Positions 17,453-27,916 of a DNA stretch of 50,023 bases are shown one piece after another. Source of the DNA: Lewinellaceae bacterium (GTDB lineage: Bacteria; Bacteroidota; Bacteroidia; Chitinophagales; Saprospiraceae); assembly GCA_016712415.1 (NCBI GenBank), contig JADJRC010000030.1, forward strand, positions 1-50,023, given 5' to 3'. The notes under the pieces are model-generated. The model worked only from the letters and a program-made list of their open reading frames with translations. It made no database searches and was not told where the DNA came from. The position numbers and the translations under genes are program-made. The stretch's first letter is position 1; every line of letters begins with the position of its first letter.

Positions 17453-20400
17453 AAGAATAGAGTTCTTCGTTACTGTTTGTAATTTTCACGGAGTAGTTCA
17501 CCGCAGGGCGTACGTTAATTTCCTCCAGTACTTTATATGCCATGGCTCCGGCGGCTTTGGTCATCTTGCTGACTTCGCTGTCGGGGTTGTTGAGGTTGCC
17601 GAATACGATCGCACCGGTCGGGCAGGCGGTCTGGCAGGCCGTCCGCACATCGCTGTCCATGATGGCGCGGCTTTCGCTTTTGGCCGTGAGTTTGCCCTCC
17701 TGGATACGCTGAATGCAGAACGTGCACTTTTCGATTACACCGCGTGAACGGATCGTCACGTCGGGGTTCAGCACCATGCGCACGAGGTTGTCGGCATAGT
17801 ACGGCAGTTCGTCGCCTTCGGCGTGGAACACGCGCTCTTCGTTTGCCGGCCATACATCGGCCGTGGTGTAGTCGAGCCAGTTGAAGCGGCGGACTTTGAA
17901 CGGACAGTTGTTGGCGCAGTAGCGCGTACCGATACAGCGGTTGTAAGCCATCTGGTTAATGCCTTCCATCGAGTGGTTGGTCGCAGCCACCGGACATACG
18001 TTTTCGCAAGGCGCGTTGTCGCAATGCTGGCACATCAGGGGCTGGTACACCACTTTCGGGTTTTCCAGATCGCCGTAGAAATAGCGGTCGATGCGCAGCC
18101 AGGTCATTTCGTGGTGGCGGTGTACTTCGCCTTTGCCGACAACAGGTACGTTGTTTTCGCTCACACAGGCTACCTGGCAGGCGCCGCAGCCGACACAGGC
18201 ATTCATATCGACATACATGCCCCATTTCATGCCCGTTCCAAAATACGCGCCGGTATCGGGGTAGAGCGTCTGGGCATTGAGGTGTGCAGATTCCTCGTGG
18301 AATTCCTCCATCTCTTTGTCAAACCTGGCCAGGTCGTTGACGTTCGCATGGAAAATGATGGAGCGGTCGGTGAGGGCGCCCTGGAAACCTTTCCAGCCGA
18401 GGGACTTTTCATCGACGTTGATTTTGGCGCCTTCTTCCTTGCCGATATCCTGCACCCCATCGTGTGGTGGTGCTGAACACAGGGAAAGTGTTTGTCGACA
18501 CCTACCTTATCGGATACCTTGACGTCTTTGGCAAAATATTGGATCAGGCCGCCTTCTACCGGAAGCCAGGGGTTCACATTGACGCCGAAACCGACGCCGC
18601 AACCACCCGATTCGCGGCCGCCGCCGAGGGCGATGGCGACAGTACCGGGCATCTGACCGAAGGTGCGCACAACGGTGCAGGTCAGTTTTTGGCCATTGAT
18701 TTCCACTTCGACATTATCGCCATCGTTGAGGCCTTTCCAGCCGTTGATCTCGTTGACGCCGTCCCACTCTACCGGAATGCTGAGGTAGTTACCCCAAACG
18801 GTGCGTGTCACCGGATCGGGCATTTCCTGCAACCAGGGGTTGTGTGCGTATTGTCCACCGCCGATGTTGACCGTTTCATAGAAGGAAATTTCCAGCTCCG
18901 TACCCGATGGTTTGGAAACGGCATCCGGGTTAAGCGACACTTCGTTCATGGTTGCCACAACACCGGCAGCAGGGATATCGAGCACACCATCGTGCAGGCT
19001 CATATCCCAGAATGCATCTGTTGTGCCGTATTTGGTTTGGCGGCCGAATACTTCGCTTGTCCAGTGCGCCTTCAGGTATTGGTAATAAGCTTGTTCGTCC
19101 TGACGATTGAGGTTTGCGCTATCAGCCCATTCGAGCAGACTGTGTTCTGCCTGGCGGGTATTAAACAACGGCGCAATGGTCGGCTGAATAAGGCTGAGGT
19201 GGCCAGCTTTGGGTTCGGCATCGCCCCAGGATTCGAGCATGTGGTGGGCAGGAGCCGAGTGCGTGCACAGTGCCGTCGTCTCGTCCATGATACCGGAGAA
19301 GGAGATACGGGCGCCGACTTTGGCAAAAGCCTCTTTGAATTTGGCGGCATTGGGCAATTCGTAAGCGGGATTGGCGCCCCATACGATAACTGTCGCCACC
19401 TGGCCGGCATTCATCTCTTCGATCAGGCGCATCATATCGCGTTCGTCGCCCTGGCGCTGTATCGAAGCGGCGCTGAAGTCGACCGTAGCGTTGATATTAC
19501 CAAGCAGGTCATTGATTTTATTGACGTACACCTGCTCCATGATATTGTTGGAGCCGCTGACCACGAGCGATTTGCCCTTGTGGTCGGCCAGGTTGCGGGC
19601 CATTTTTTTGATGGCGGAAGCAGCTTTGGCGTCGCTGAGTTTTGGTCCGCCGCTGTTGCCGGTCAGTTCGTTGTACAGCGCCACGATGGCAGCGCCCTGT
19701 TCGCTCGGTTTTACCAGGATGCGGTTGTCTGCATTGGAGCCTGTGAGCGACATATGGCTTTCAACCTGGTAGTGGCGCGACATGCTGGCGCCTTTGGCGC
19801 TGGCTACTTTTCGGCGACTGGCATAGGCGCGGGCGTATTCGACCGGGCTGATCCAGGTGCCGAGAAAATCGGCCCCAAAGGACACGATCACTTCTGCATC
19901 GCCGAATTTGTAGTCCGGAACAACACGTACGCCGAAACACTGCTGGTTAGCGGCCAGCAAGGCGGCATGCGACACGGGGTCGCAGGTCACCACACGGCTG
20001 TTCGGGTATTTGGTGGTGAATTCGGCGAGGGCCTTTTTTGCCGTCGGGCTGATAATGGTATTGGTGATGAGGCGGACAGTACCACCTGCAGCGAGTTTGG
20101 CTTTCACCTCGCGGTCGAGGGCGCTCCACTCCTGCTTGGTCACATTGCCTTCTTTTACGGCTCCGGCGTGCTGGATGCGGCGATTATCGTACAGGCTGAG
20201 CACGGCAGCCTGCGCGCGGGCGCTTGTGCCGCCCTGGGTCACGCTGCTCAGGCTGTTGCCTTCGATCTTGATCGGGCGGCCTTCACGTGTTTTCACCAGC
20301 ACAGCGCAGTAATCGCCGCCCTGTACGAATGAAGACGCAAAGTAGTTGGCCACGCCCGGAACGATTTCATCCGGTTTGGTGACGTACGGAATGGCTTTTT

Positions 20401-20605
20401 TGACCGGGATCTCGCAGGAGGCGGCAATGGTAGCCGCACCGAGACCGAAACCAAGCAATTTCAGGAAATCGCGGCGGTTGGTTTCCCATTGACCGTCGGT
20501 TTGGTCAATGTTCTCAATAGAAAACTCTTTATCAGCCGATTGCAGGAAGGACTCGTCCCGCGTCAAATCTTCAGTGCTGACCCAAATACCGTTGTCGTGG
20601 TGCAT
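17451..20605 (-). CDS. actB: Alternative complex III subunit ActB (molybdopterin-like plus iron-sulfur domains), one frameshift
   Basis: Large periplasmic subunit, about 1051 residues after adding one base in the C-run 18454-18457 (G run on the coding strand), which joins VDKHFPCVQHHHTM to QDIGKEEGAKINVDEKSLGW. N-terminus: twin-arginine signal NRRDFLKLLGFG followed by a lipobox-like AASC (about residues 43-65), so it is a Tat-exported lipoprotein. Residues to about 700 resemble molybdopterin oxidoreductases but this family lacks the cofactor. The C-terminal quarter has four cysteine clusters for Fe-S centres: CVGCGACQVAC, CQHCDNAPCENVCP, CIGTRYCANNCP and CTFCIQRI...ACQTACP. It passes electrons from the quinol sites to ActA/ActE. 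Next to actA and actC. Confidence 0.94.
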
Positions 20606-20614
20606 ATATTTTAT

Positions 20615-20645
<31 letters not shown>

Positions 20646-20726
20646 GGGGTGATTCACATATTCATCTTCGTAATTGGATTCCGTTTTGGCTGTTGATGAT
20701 ATTAGTTGATCAATGCTTATCTGCAA

Positions 20727-20752
20727 ACACTTATCACTTAACACTCATCACA
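20727..20752. repeat. Heptanucleotide array after the actA stop
   Basis: CACTTATCACTTAACACTCATCAC, i.e. about three ACTTATC-type 7-bp units, immediately after the actA stop codon (on the coding strand GTGATGAGTGTTAAGTGATAAGTG). Same unit family as the large arrays at 27100-27480. Confidence 0.75.
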
Positions 20753-20753
20753 A

Positions 20754-22154
20754 TTAATAGTGGCATTTTTGGCATTCAAGGCCGCCGATATCTTCTACGG
20801 TGACTTTATCGCGCTTGCCGGATTTGAGTTCTTTGTGGTAACGCTCGTACTGTTCGTAGTAAGCGTTATCGGCAAATTTGACCTCTGTTTCGCGGTGGCA
20901 GTTGATACACCAGCCCATACCCAGGGTGGAGTACTGGTACACGACGTCCATCGTTTCAACCGGACCGTGGCACTTCTGGCAGGCGACCTGGGCGACAGAG
21001 ACGTGCTGGGAGTGGTTGAAATACACGTGGTCGGGCAGGTTGTGGATACGGGTCCATTCGATCGGGCCCTGTATTTTGCCGTTCAGGTCGTTCTTGAGTG
21101 CCTTCACGATGCCATCCCATTCGTTTTCAACGGTCATGCGGCCATTGTCGTCTATAGCGGTGAGGCTGTTGGCGGCCATGTATTCCTGACCGATCCATTT
21201 TTTGTACAGTTCTTCGATCTGCTTGTCGCTCCAGTTCTCGTAGTCGGTAATGTATTTGCTCTGGATCGGATCGAAACCGATAGAGGCGAATATCTTGGTG
21301 ATCTCGGAGGTGCCGCTTTTAGAGCCTTTCTTCACTGCGGAGTGGCAGTTCATACAGGTATTGGTGCCCGGAATCGAGGAATGTTTCGAGCGGCGCGCCG
21401 AGTCGTGGCAGTACTGGCAGTCGATTTTGTTGGTTCCGGCGTGCAGTTTGTGGCTGAAGGCAATCGGCTGATCGGGTTCGTAGCCCTGTTCGCGGCCCAT
21501 TTTGGTCGCATTGTCTACCGTTTTGTAGCCAAAAATAAGCGTAACCGCAAATACCATGAAAGCGATAGCGCCTTTGCTGGTCAGCGTTTGTACCAGTGTT
21601 TTCTGGATGGGCGCCTGGCCGGCCTGAACGCGGGTGATGTTGCCCAGGTTGTTGATGATGCGCATGAGCGCGAAGGCCAGCAGGCCGAGGATCGTCGTCA
21701 GACCGATGAACATCCAGGGTGTGCTGCTTTCCGGCTTGCCGCCGGCGCCGGGTGTGGTTGCCGTCGCCCCGGTACCCGGAGGCGGCGCCGTCGCCACATT
21801 GTTGATGTACAGCAGCATGCTTTCGATCTGCTCGTCGGTCAGGCCCGGGAAATTGTTCATGAGGGTCGGCTTCCACTTCGCCCACAGTTCGTTGGCGCGG
21901 GGGTGGCCTGAAGCAATAAGTCCCTGCGAATTGCGAATCCAGGCATACAGATCTTTTCGTGGAAACTCGGCCCAACGCTCTTCCACCCCCGCCAGTGCCG
22001 GACCGGTGAGGTTATCCTTCATGTTTTTGTTATGACAGGAGGCGCAGTTAGCGATGAAAAGGTTCTTGCCTTCTTCTACCGTGGGAGCCGCCCGAAGTAC
22101 GAGCGTGGCTGCAAAAAGGAGCGTGAAAACCCAACAAATACGTTTCAGCAACAT
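20754..22154 (-). CDS. actA: Alternative complex III subunit ActA, multiheme cytochrome c with extra N-terminal heme domain
   Basis: 466 residues. Signal peptide (MLLKRICWVFTLLFAATLVL), then a monoheme cytochrome c domain with CASCH at about residue 37, a Pro/Gly/Thr-rich linker, one TM helix (WMFIGLTTILGLLAFALMRI), a second hydrophobic helix (GAIAFMVFAVTLIFGY), and a pentaheme domain with CQYCH, CMNCH, CQKCH, CINCH and CQKCH, the last two residues from the C-terminus. Six CxxCH sites in all. The pentaheme part is the electron wire of alternative complex III; the N-terminal domain is an addition. First gene of the cluster; promoter at 22354-22383. Confidence 0.95.
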   Translation of the reverse strand: MLLKRICWVFTLLFAATLVLRAAPTVEEGKNLFIANCASCHNKNMKDNLTGPALAGVEERWAEFPRKDLYAWIRNSQGLIASGHPRANELWAKWKPTLMNNFPGLTDEQIESMLLYINNVATAPPPGTGATATTPGAGGKPESSTPWMFIGLTTILGLLAFALMRIINNLGNITRVQAGQAPIQKTLVQTLTSKGAIAFMVFAVTLIFGYKTVDNATKMGREQGYEPDQPIAFSHKLHAGTNKIDCQYCHDSARRSKHSSIPGTNTCMNCHSAVKKGSKSGTSEITKIFASIGFDPIQSKYITDYENWSDKQIEELYKKWIGQEYMAANSLTAIDDNGRMTVENEWDGIVKALKNDLNGKIQGPIEWTRIHNLPDHVYFNHSQHVSVAQVACQKCHGPVETMDVVYQYSTLGMGWCINCHRETEVKFADNAYYEQYERYHKELKSGKRDKVTVEDIGGLECQKCHY

Positions 22155-22353
22155 ATCGGAATGTGTAGTTGTATTATTTCAAATGTCTGATCTGGCGGCT
22201 ATCCAGGGTGATCTGTGTCATGCCATTAACTGCGCAAAATTACCAACGCGCCCATTTCCTCAAAGCGTAGTGTCAAGATTGTGTCCTATTTAGATGAACT
22301 CTAAACAGACGCATTGTATTTCAAAGGTTAATGAACCGTTAAAAATTGTGGCG

Positions 22354-22383
22354 CAAAGGTAGACAAGGAATGCACGATTGCAA
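22354..22383 (-). promoter_or_regulatory. Bacteroidota-type promoter of the act/cox operon
   Basis: On the minus strand TTG (22381-22383), exactly 19 bases, then TACCTTTG (22354-22361), matching the TTG-N19-TANNTTTG consensus of the primary sigma factor in Bacteroidota. The -7 box is followed by CGCC, as in the other promoters of this window. It implies a leader of about 190 nt before actA. Confidence 0.75.
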
Positions 22384-22410
22384 GAGGCACGCATAATTTT
22401 TCGGGTACAG

Positions 22411-22472
22411 AAAAAGAGGGCGCCTCACAAGTCTGTCAGGCTTCATGGCTGACAGACTTGCGAAACACCCTC
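22411..22472 (-). terminator. Terminator of the TonB-dependent receptor gene
   Basis: 12-bp perfect stem CAAGTCTGTCAG (22428-22439)/CTGACAGACTTG (22449-22460) enclosed by GAGGG/CCCTC, followed on the minus strand by TTTTTC. Confidence 0.85.
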
Positions 22473-22501
22473 CGGTTTCTATACGCTTATCCACATTGGG
22501 C

Positions 22502-25500
22502 TCAGAAGGAATACCGCAGACCGACCTGTAATTGCCAGCGCGATGCCAGGCTGAAATCGTTGAAGAAGGTCGTACGCGGCGTGGTATCGAACGTATAGGT
22601 CGGTACGGTGTTATCCACCGTAACCGCCAGCGGTTGCACCAGACCCGTATAGGTAGCGTATTGGCGCACGCCCCAGTCGGAATTAAGCAGGTTGCCCACA
22701 TTGAGGATGTCGATGCTCAACTGGATCACATTTTTGTTCGGCAGGGAATAGTCCTGCAGGATACGCATGTCCCAGCGACTGTACCAGGGGCTGAGCGCTC
22801 CATATTTCTCGGCATACCGGCCGCGGTTGTTGCGCAGGTAATTGTCTTGTGCGATGTACCATTTCAGCGCTTCGCGTTGAATATTCTGGGCGGCGGCATC
22901 TCCGCTGAAGTTCATTTGTCCGATCTCGGCATCTGTTGGAATATACAACAGGTCATTCAGACCCGAGCCGTCGTTGTTGATATCGCCGGCATAGGTATAA
23001 CTAAACCGTCCGCCCTGTACATACTCGCTGAACAATGAAATGGTGGTGCCAAAACTGCCGTACCGGAATCGTTTGCTGAATGCCCCTACAAAACGGTGTT
23101 TGTTGCCGTACAGGGAAGGTGCCAGTTCGGGTGTATTCGTATTCTGAATGTTTGCGGGATTGCGGTCGTAGGCGTCCGATGATATTTCTGCATCGATGGA
23201 GGCACCATCCCTGGCATCCAGGTAGTTGTAGCCCATCATCAGGGAAGACCCGTCGGACCAGGTCTTGGTCACCTGGAATGAAGCGTTGAACTCGTGTCCT
23301 TTGTTTATATTGGTGAAAACATAGGCGTTCGTCGGTCCGCCAAACACCAGTGCACGGTCGCCGGCCAGGTAAATCGGACGGCCATCGGGACCGGTCAGGC
23401 GGCCAGTGGGTTTCCGGAGGCCGAAATTGCGCACCATCATGTCGTTGATGGTTTTTGTATAAAGCAAATCGACCGTGGCGGTCCAGTTATTACCGAGTTT
23501 GTGGTCGTAGCCAAGGTTCGTGCGCCAAACCTGAGGAAATTTGAAATCGGGATCGGTCACACAGTAAAAGAAAAAGTCCGGATTGGCCACCTGGTTACCG
23601 ATCCATACAAAGGGAAAACGGCCGGAGAAAAGACCGGAGCCGCCGCGCAGAATTCTGGAGCGGTTGCCTGCTATGTCGTAGTTGAAACCCACACGCGGCG
23701 AGATGAGCGGCGTCTGCTTGGGCAGTATGGTATGGTCGAACATGACGGGACTGCCATTTTCATCGTAGTATTCAATATCGGGGGCATAGGTGCCGCCATC
23801 AGCCAGCAAACCGCCTTTCCGGGCGATGTTTTCCTCGATTTTCTTTTTGGTATCGAAGTAAAGCGGCAAATCCATGCGCAGGCCTACCGTCAGATTGAAT
23901 TTTGGCGTAAGCGCCCATTCGTCCTGGGCATACAGGGCAAACTGTCCGAGATTGGTTTCAGCCAGCGCCCAGGAGTTATTGGCGTTGTTGGCGTCGAAAG
24001 CATCGCGTGCGCCTTGCACCTCGGCATCCATTCCACCCGAATTGATCCATTGGGCAAAAGTGTCGATATCGACACCTGGAATATCAAATACCCGGAAACC
24101 ATAGCCCGTGAGGTTGAAGGAGTTATTGAAATCGAAACGCTCCAGACTGGTTCCCAGCGTGATATTGTGCTTGCCGGCGTAAATGTTGAAGTTGTCGTTG
24201 ATCTGGTAAACGTTCTGATCAAGTACGTTGTGTATGGAGAATGGCTCATGTCCGGCGATGATGTAACGATCGCCGTCCTGGGCGATATTCAAGACGGGAA
24301 ATGGCGCGGAGAATGGGTCGCGGGTATCGCGGAAAGCGGAAAAGCCTACCTGTAATTTGTTCGCGTATTTGTTTCCAAAAAGGGATTTCAACTCTGCGAT
24401 ACCGGAATAAAGTTTGTTGTTGATGCGGTAGCCTGAATTGAAAAACTGGAGGGTCGTGGCATCGGGGCCGCGTCGACCGATGGCAGAAGGTGTGCCGGTT
24501 TTTCGCGGAAGGCGTCGAGGAAATTGCCCGTCACAGTCAGTTTATGCACAGCGTTGATATTCCAGTCGATTTTGATCAGACCTTTCTGGTTGTTGGTATT
24601 GTGCTTGAAATTTTCATAAGGCCCGGTTTCATATCCATAGCGCTGAAACAATAGATCGGATACAAGGTCGAGGTCGGAAGCCAGTACCCGCGATTCGTTC
24701 GAGGCGCCTGTGCCGCGGTTGGCGACGAAGTTGGAGCCGAGGTCGGAGCGGCGTTCGATTTCGAGGTTGGCAAAAAAGAACAGTTTATCGCGAATGATTG
24801 GTCCGCCGAAACTGAAGCCTGTCTGTACTTGACGCAAGTCGCCGCGGAATACCTCCTGGTCGCGCACCTTGGTGCCGATCATGTCTTTGTTGCGATAAAA
24901 TGCGAATACTGTTCCGGAGAAGTTGTTGGTGCCTGATTTTGTCACGGCATTGATCGCCGCGCCTGTAAAGCCCGCCTGTGATACATCGAACGGCGCAATA
25001 GCCACGTTGATCTGGTCGATGGCGTCGAGCGAAATAGGCTGTGCGTCGGCCTGTCCGCCCGGAGTAGCGGCATCCAGGCCAAAGGGGTTGTTGAAAATCG
25101 TACCGTCGAGCGAGTAGTTGTTGAACTGGTCGTTGCGGCCGCCAAAACTACCGCCTTCGGCCGACATCGGCACCAGCCGGGTAAAGTCGGCGCTGGAACG
25201 TGTAATCGTAGGCAGGGTGCGCAACTGTTCGCTGCTGACGCTGCCGCCTGCGCCGTTGGCCCGGGTATTAGTTCGCGCCACAACATCTACCTGCCCGAGT
25301 TGTGCATTGGACTCGGAGAGCAGAAAATTTTGTTCAAACTTCTCGCCGAGCCGCAAAACGGGAAGTGTCAGTTCCTGGTTTTGAAAGCCTGTGTAGGCAA
25401 CCCTGATCTGGTACGGGCCGCCGATGCGCAGGTTGGGCAACGTGTAGCGCCCGTCGGGTCGCGTGGTGACTGCATAGCCGGTTCCGGAAGGCGTGTGGGT

Positions 25501-25564
25501 GGCCATGACCGTAACGCCAGGCAGCCCTTCGCCGTTGGAGTCCGTAATAAGAAAAAATCTTCAT
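22502..25564 (-). CDS. Oar-like TonB-dependent outer-membrane receptor, frameshifted and lacking its signal peptide
   Basis: About 1000 residues. N-terminal carboxypeptidase-regulatory-like domain (TDSNGEGLPGVTVMATHTPSG, then YTLPNLRIGGPYQIRVAYTGF), a plug (RLVPMSAEGGSFGGRNDQFNNYSLDG, INAVTKSGTNNFSGTVFAFYRN) and a barrel ending LQVGLRYSF with the terminal aromatic residue of outer-membrane barrels. The plug pattern is that of Oar-like receptors. Two lesions: one base missing near 24490 (CAC CCT TCT expected), which joins the two long frames, and at the 5' end the sequence goes from ATGAAGATTTTTT straight into the first domain out of frame, so no signal peptide is encoded. Substrate unknown. 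Start coordinate is nominal. Confidence 0.85.
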
Positions 25565-25771
25565 AACGATTGGTTTAGTGTAAAAAATGGATTGATAAAC
25601 GGTTTCGATGGCGAAGTTAACACAGACTTAATATTGTCCGTATTAAGTTTTTGCCGGGAAAATCGGCCGGTGGATGCAACGGTATTGCCGGCCTGACAAC
25701 GGGAAACGAATATCGCGGGCATTATCCCGAAATGCGCCGAATTCTGTTTTCTTTCCTCCGATTATTACCGC

Positions 25772-25779
25772 TACTTTTG
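25772..25779 (+). promoter_or_regulatory. Candidate promoter -7 box of arginine deiminase gene
   Basis: TACTTTTG followed by CGCCG, 53 bases before the start codon. It matches TANNTTTG; I see no clear TTG at the ideal distance upstream. Confidence 0.5.
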
Positions 25780-25832
25780 CGCCGTTTTTTGCCTTAACCA
25801 AACATTCAAAGGACACCGTTCCGGTACACATT

Positions 25833-27101
25833 ATGGATGCTAACAGCCGAATTTACGTCGATTCAGAAATTGGAAAACTAAAAAAAGTAGTCGTACACCG
25901 CCCCGACGAGGGCATCGCACGCATTACCCCCAAACGGGCCGGCGAACTCCTGTTTGACGATATAGTGCACCTGCCCAATATGCAGGACGAGCACGACATT
26001 TTTATAGGCGTGCTCAAGGCATTTCTCGGAAAGGAGAATGTACTCGAGGTGCGCGACCTGCTCGCCGAAAGCACCCGCGACGAGGAAAGCAAATACGAGG
26101 TTATCAACAAGATCACCGATTTCGAGGAACTGCCCTACTCTTTCATCCCGCGCCTGGCAGGCCTGTCTCCCGAACAGCTGGCCGATACGCTCATAACCGG
26201 CTACCTCGAACCCGAAGACCGCATCCTGTTCGACCCCATTCCCAACCTGATCTTTACCCGCGACATTGCCGTGACGGTAAAAGACTACGTTATCATCACG
26301 AAGGCAAACAAAACGGCGCGCTTCCGGGAGAATTTCCTGACCCGGCTCATTTTCAGCAGCCACCCTGTCTTCAGGCGCCTCAAGGCCGACGGCAAGACCA
26401 TCAACCTCAACCGCGTGGACAAGTTTCCGCCCAACAAAAAAGGCGAGACCATCAGTGTCGAAGGCGGCGACGTCATGATGCTGAACAAGGACTACCTGCT
26501 CATCGGCTGCTCGGAGCGCACCAATGAATACGCGTTCCAGATGATCAAAAATTACCTGTTCGACCGCGGTATCATCAAAAACGTGGTGCAGGTGAACATC
26601 CCTGCCGAACGCACCTATATGCACATCGACACCGTATTTACCCAGATTAACCACAACCACATGGTGGGTTATTTCCCAATCGTAAAGGAAGGCCTGGGCT
26701 CTTATGTGGATGTACACCGCTCCAATGGCGAGACCGTTGAATATCCCAGTCTACGCGATTTCCTGCTCGCCGAAGTGAACCCCAAGATGGAATTCATCTG
26801 GGCCGGCCGCGGCGAAAGCCCATACCAGGAGCGCGAACAATGGACCGACGGCTGCAACCTCGTGGCGCTCAAGCCGGGTGTCGCCGTCACTTACGACCGC
26901 AACCCCGTCACCGAACGCGCCTTTAAGGATTTCGGCTATAAAGTGATCGGCGCCGAGAAACTGCTGCGCGATATAGACAATGGTAAAATCACACCGGACA
27001 AGGTGGAAAACACGATCATTACAATACCGTCGAACGAACTGTCGAGAGCAAGAGGCGGGAGCCACTGTATGACGTGCCCGATCGAAAGAGAAGAAATTTA
27101 A
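25833..27101 (+). CDS. arcA: Arginine deiminase
   Basis: 422 residues, amidinotransferase-fold enzyme converting arginine to citrulline and ammonia. The start at 25833 (MDANSRIYVDSEIGKLKKVV) was chosen because it matches the family N-terminus (SEIGxLKxVxxHRP), while upstream in-frame sequence is promoter DNA. Catalytic features: IFTRD at about residue 140, SVEGGDVM, MHIDTVFTQ at about 263, and the active-site cysteine in RGGSHCMTCP close to the C-terminus. No carbamate kinase or transcarbamylase gene is nearby, so it may act in nitrogen release or arginine breakdown rather than a complete ADI fermentation pathway. Ends directly in a heptanucleotide array. Confidence 0.93.
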   Translation: MDANSRIYVDSEIGKLKKVVVHRPDEGIARITPKRAGELLFDDIVHLPNMQDEHDIFIGVLKAFLGKENVLEVRDLLAESTRDEESKYEVINKITDFEELPYSFIPRLAGLSPEQLADTLITGYLEPEDRILFDPIPNLIFTRDIAVTVKDYVIITKANKTARFRENFLTRLIFSSHPVFRRLKADGKTINLNRVDKFPPNKKGETISVEGGDVMMLNKDYLLIGCSERTNEYAFQMIKNYLFDRGIIKNVVQVNIPAERTYMHIDTVFTQINHNHMVGYFPIVKEGLGSYVDVHRSNGETVEYPSLRDFLLAEVNPKMEFIWAGRGESPYQEREQWTDGCNLVALKPGVAVTYDRNPVTERAFKDFGYKVIGAEKLLRDIDNGKITPDKVENTIITIPSNELSRARGGSHCMTCPIEREEI

Positions 27102-27240
27102 GTGATAAGTGGTAAGTGGTAAGTGGTAATAAGTGGTAAGTGATGAGTGGTAAGTGGTAAGTGGGTAAGTGGTAAGTGGTAAGTGGTAAGTGGTAAGTGG
27201 TAAGTGGTAAGTGGTAAGTGGTAAGTAAGTGGTAAGTGGC
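27100..27240. repeat. Heptanucleotide array, left arm (AAGTGGT)n
   Basis: About 19 units of AAGTGGT with variants AAGTGAT and AAGTGGGT and a truncated AAGT, starting in the arcA stop codon. Complementary to the array at 27353-27480. Peptide-like open frames through it (repeats of PLTTYHL) are artefacts of the period. Confidence 0.95.
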
Positions 27241-27352
27241 ATACCGGAATTTATGAATTCTCAGAACTCCAGTACATTGAAAATCAATGTGTTGCCGAGA
27301 TTTGTTTTTACAAACCAATTTACTTTTAGTATAAGTGGCAAGTGACAAGAGC

Positions 27353-27480
27353 CTGGCAATCACCACTTATCACTTACCACTTACCACTCATCACTTACCA
27401 CTTACCACTTATCACTTACCACTTATCACTTATCACTTATCACTTACCACTTATCACTTATCACTTACCACTCTATCACT
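27353..27480. repeat. Heptanucleotide array, right arm (ATCACTT/ACCACTT)n
   Basis: About 17 units alternating ATCACTT and ACCACTT, ending eight bases before the thioesterase start codon. It is the inverse complement of the 27100-27240 array; the 112 bases between are unique sequence and include a possible weak promoter (TTTG 27301-27304, TACTTTTA 27321-27328). Confidence 0.95.
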
Positions 27481-27487
27481 GAAAGAT

Positions 27488-27901
27488 ATGTATGTTCACG
27501 AAGTCCAGTTAAGGGTCCGCTACGGCGAAACCGACCAGATGGGTTATCTCTATTACGGCAACTACGCCCAGTACTTCGAGGTAGGCCGGGTGGAGATGAT
27601 CCGCTCGCTGGGTCTGACGTACAAGGAACTGGAGGACGTATACGGTATCTGGCTGCCTGTAATGAGCCTGGAAATGCGTTTTGTCCGGCCGGCTTATTAC
27701 GACGACCTGCTGACCGTGCGTTCGGAACTACGCGTATTGCCCGATGAATACATCACCTTTCATGTGGAAGTATTCAATGAAAAAAAGAAACTGGTGAATG
27801 CGGGCCGCGTAAGACTTTGTTTCTTTGAGGCGAAGACAAAAAAAGTTGTACACGCCCCGGAGTACCTGCTGGAAAAACTAAGGCCTTATTTTAAGTCCTG
27901 A
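27488..27901 (+). CDS. Acyl-CoA thioesterase, 4HBT/YbgC family
   Basis: 137 residues, hot-dog fold. The catalytic-loop motif VRYGETDQMGYLYYGNYAQYFEVGR (Asp in the E-T-D-Q-M-G box) is typical of YbgC/FadM acyl-CoA thioesterases; WLPVMSLEMRFVRPAYYDDLLTVR is the conserved second strand region. Cytoplasmic hydrolysis of short or medium acyl-CoA; the exact chain length is not readable. The start at 27488 is chosen because the upstream in-frame part is the heptanucleotide array. Followed after 15 bases by the yihY-like gene, so probably co-transcribed. Confidence 0.92.
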   Translation: MYVHEVQLRVRYGETDQMGYLYYGNYAQYFEVGRVEMIRSLGLTYKELEDVYGIWLPVMSLEMRFVRPAYYDDLLTVRSELRVLPDEYITFHVEVFNEKKKLVNAGRVRLCFFEAKTKKVVHAPEYLLEKLRPYFKS

Positions 27902-27916
27902 TCTTGATTTTTACCG

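Larger units (their letters stand above)
22155..22501. other. Intergenic region with act-operon promoter and TonB-receptor terminator
   Basis: 347 bases without a credible gene. The right half holds the terminator of the upstream TonB receptor gene (22411-22472); the middle holds the act promoter (22354-22383). The remaining 200 bases form a long leader of actA in which I see no clear riboswitch or repeat. Confidence 0.7.

Noticed and set aside
18464..20332. 622-residue plus-strand frame opposite actB
   Set aside because: Antisense shadow of a GC-rich gene with clear family motifs on the minus strand; the plus-strand protein has no recognisable domain.
26751..27366. Minus-strand open frames made of PLTTYHL repeats
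   Set aside because: They are translations of the heptanucleotide arrays; a 7-bp period without stops gives open frames in every register. Both overlap non-coding repeats or the arcA gene.
27100..27480. CRISPR array
   Set aside because: Units are 7 bp, contiguous and without spacers; no cas genes nearby.
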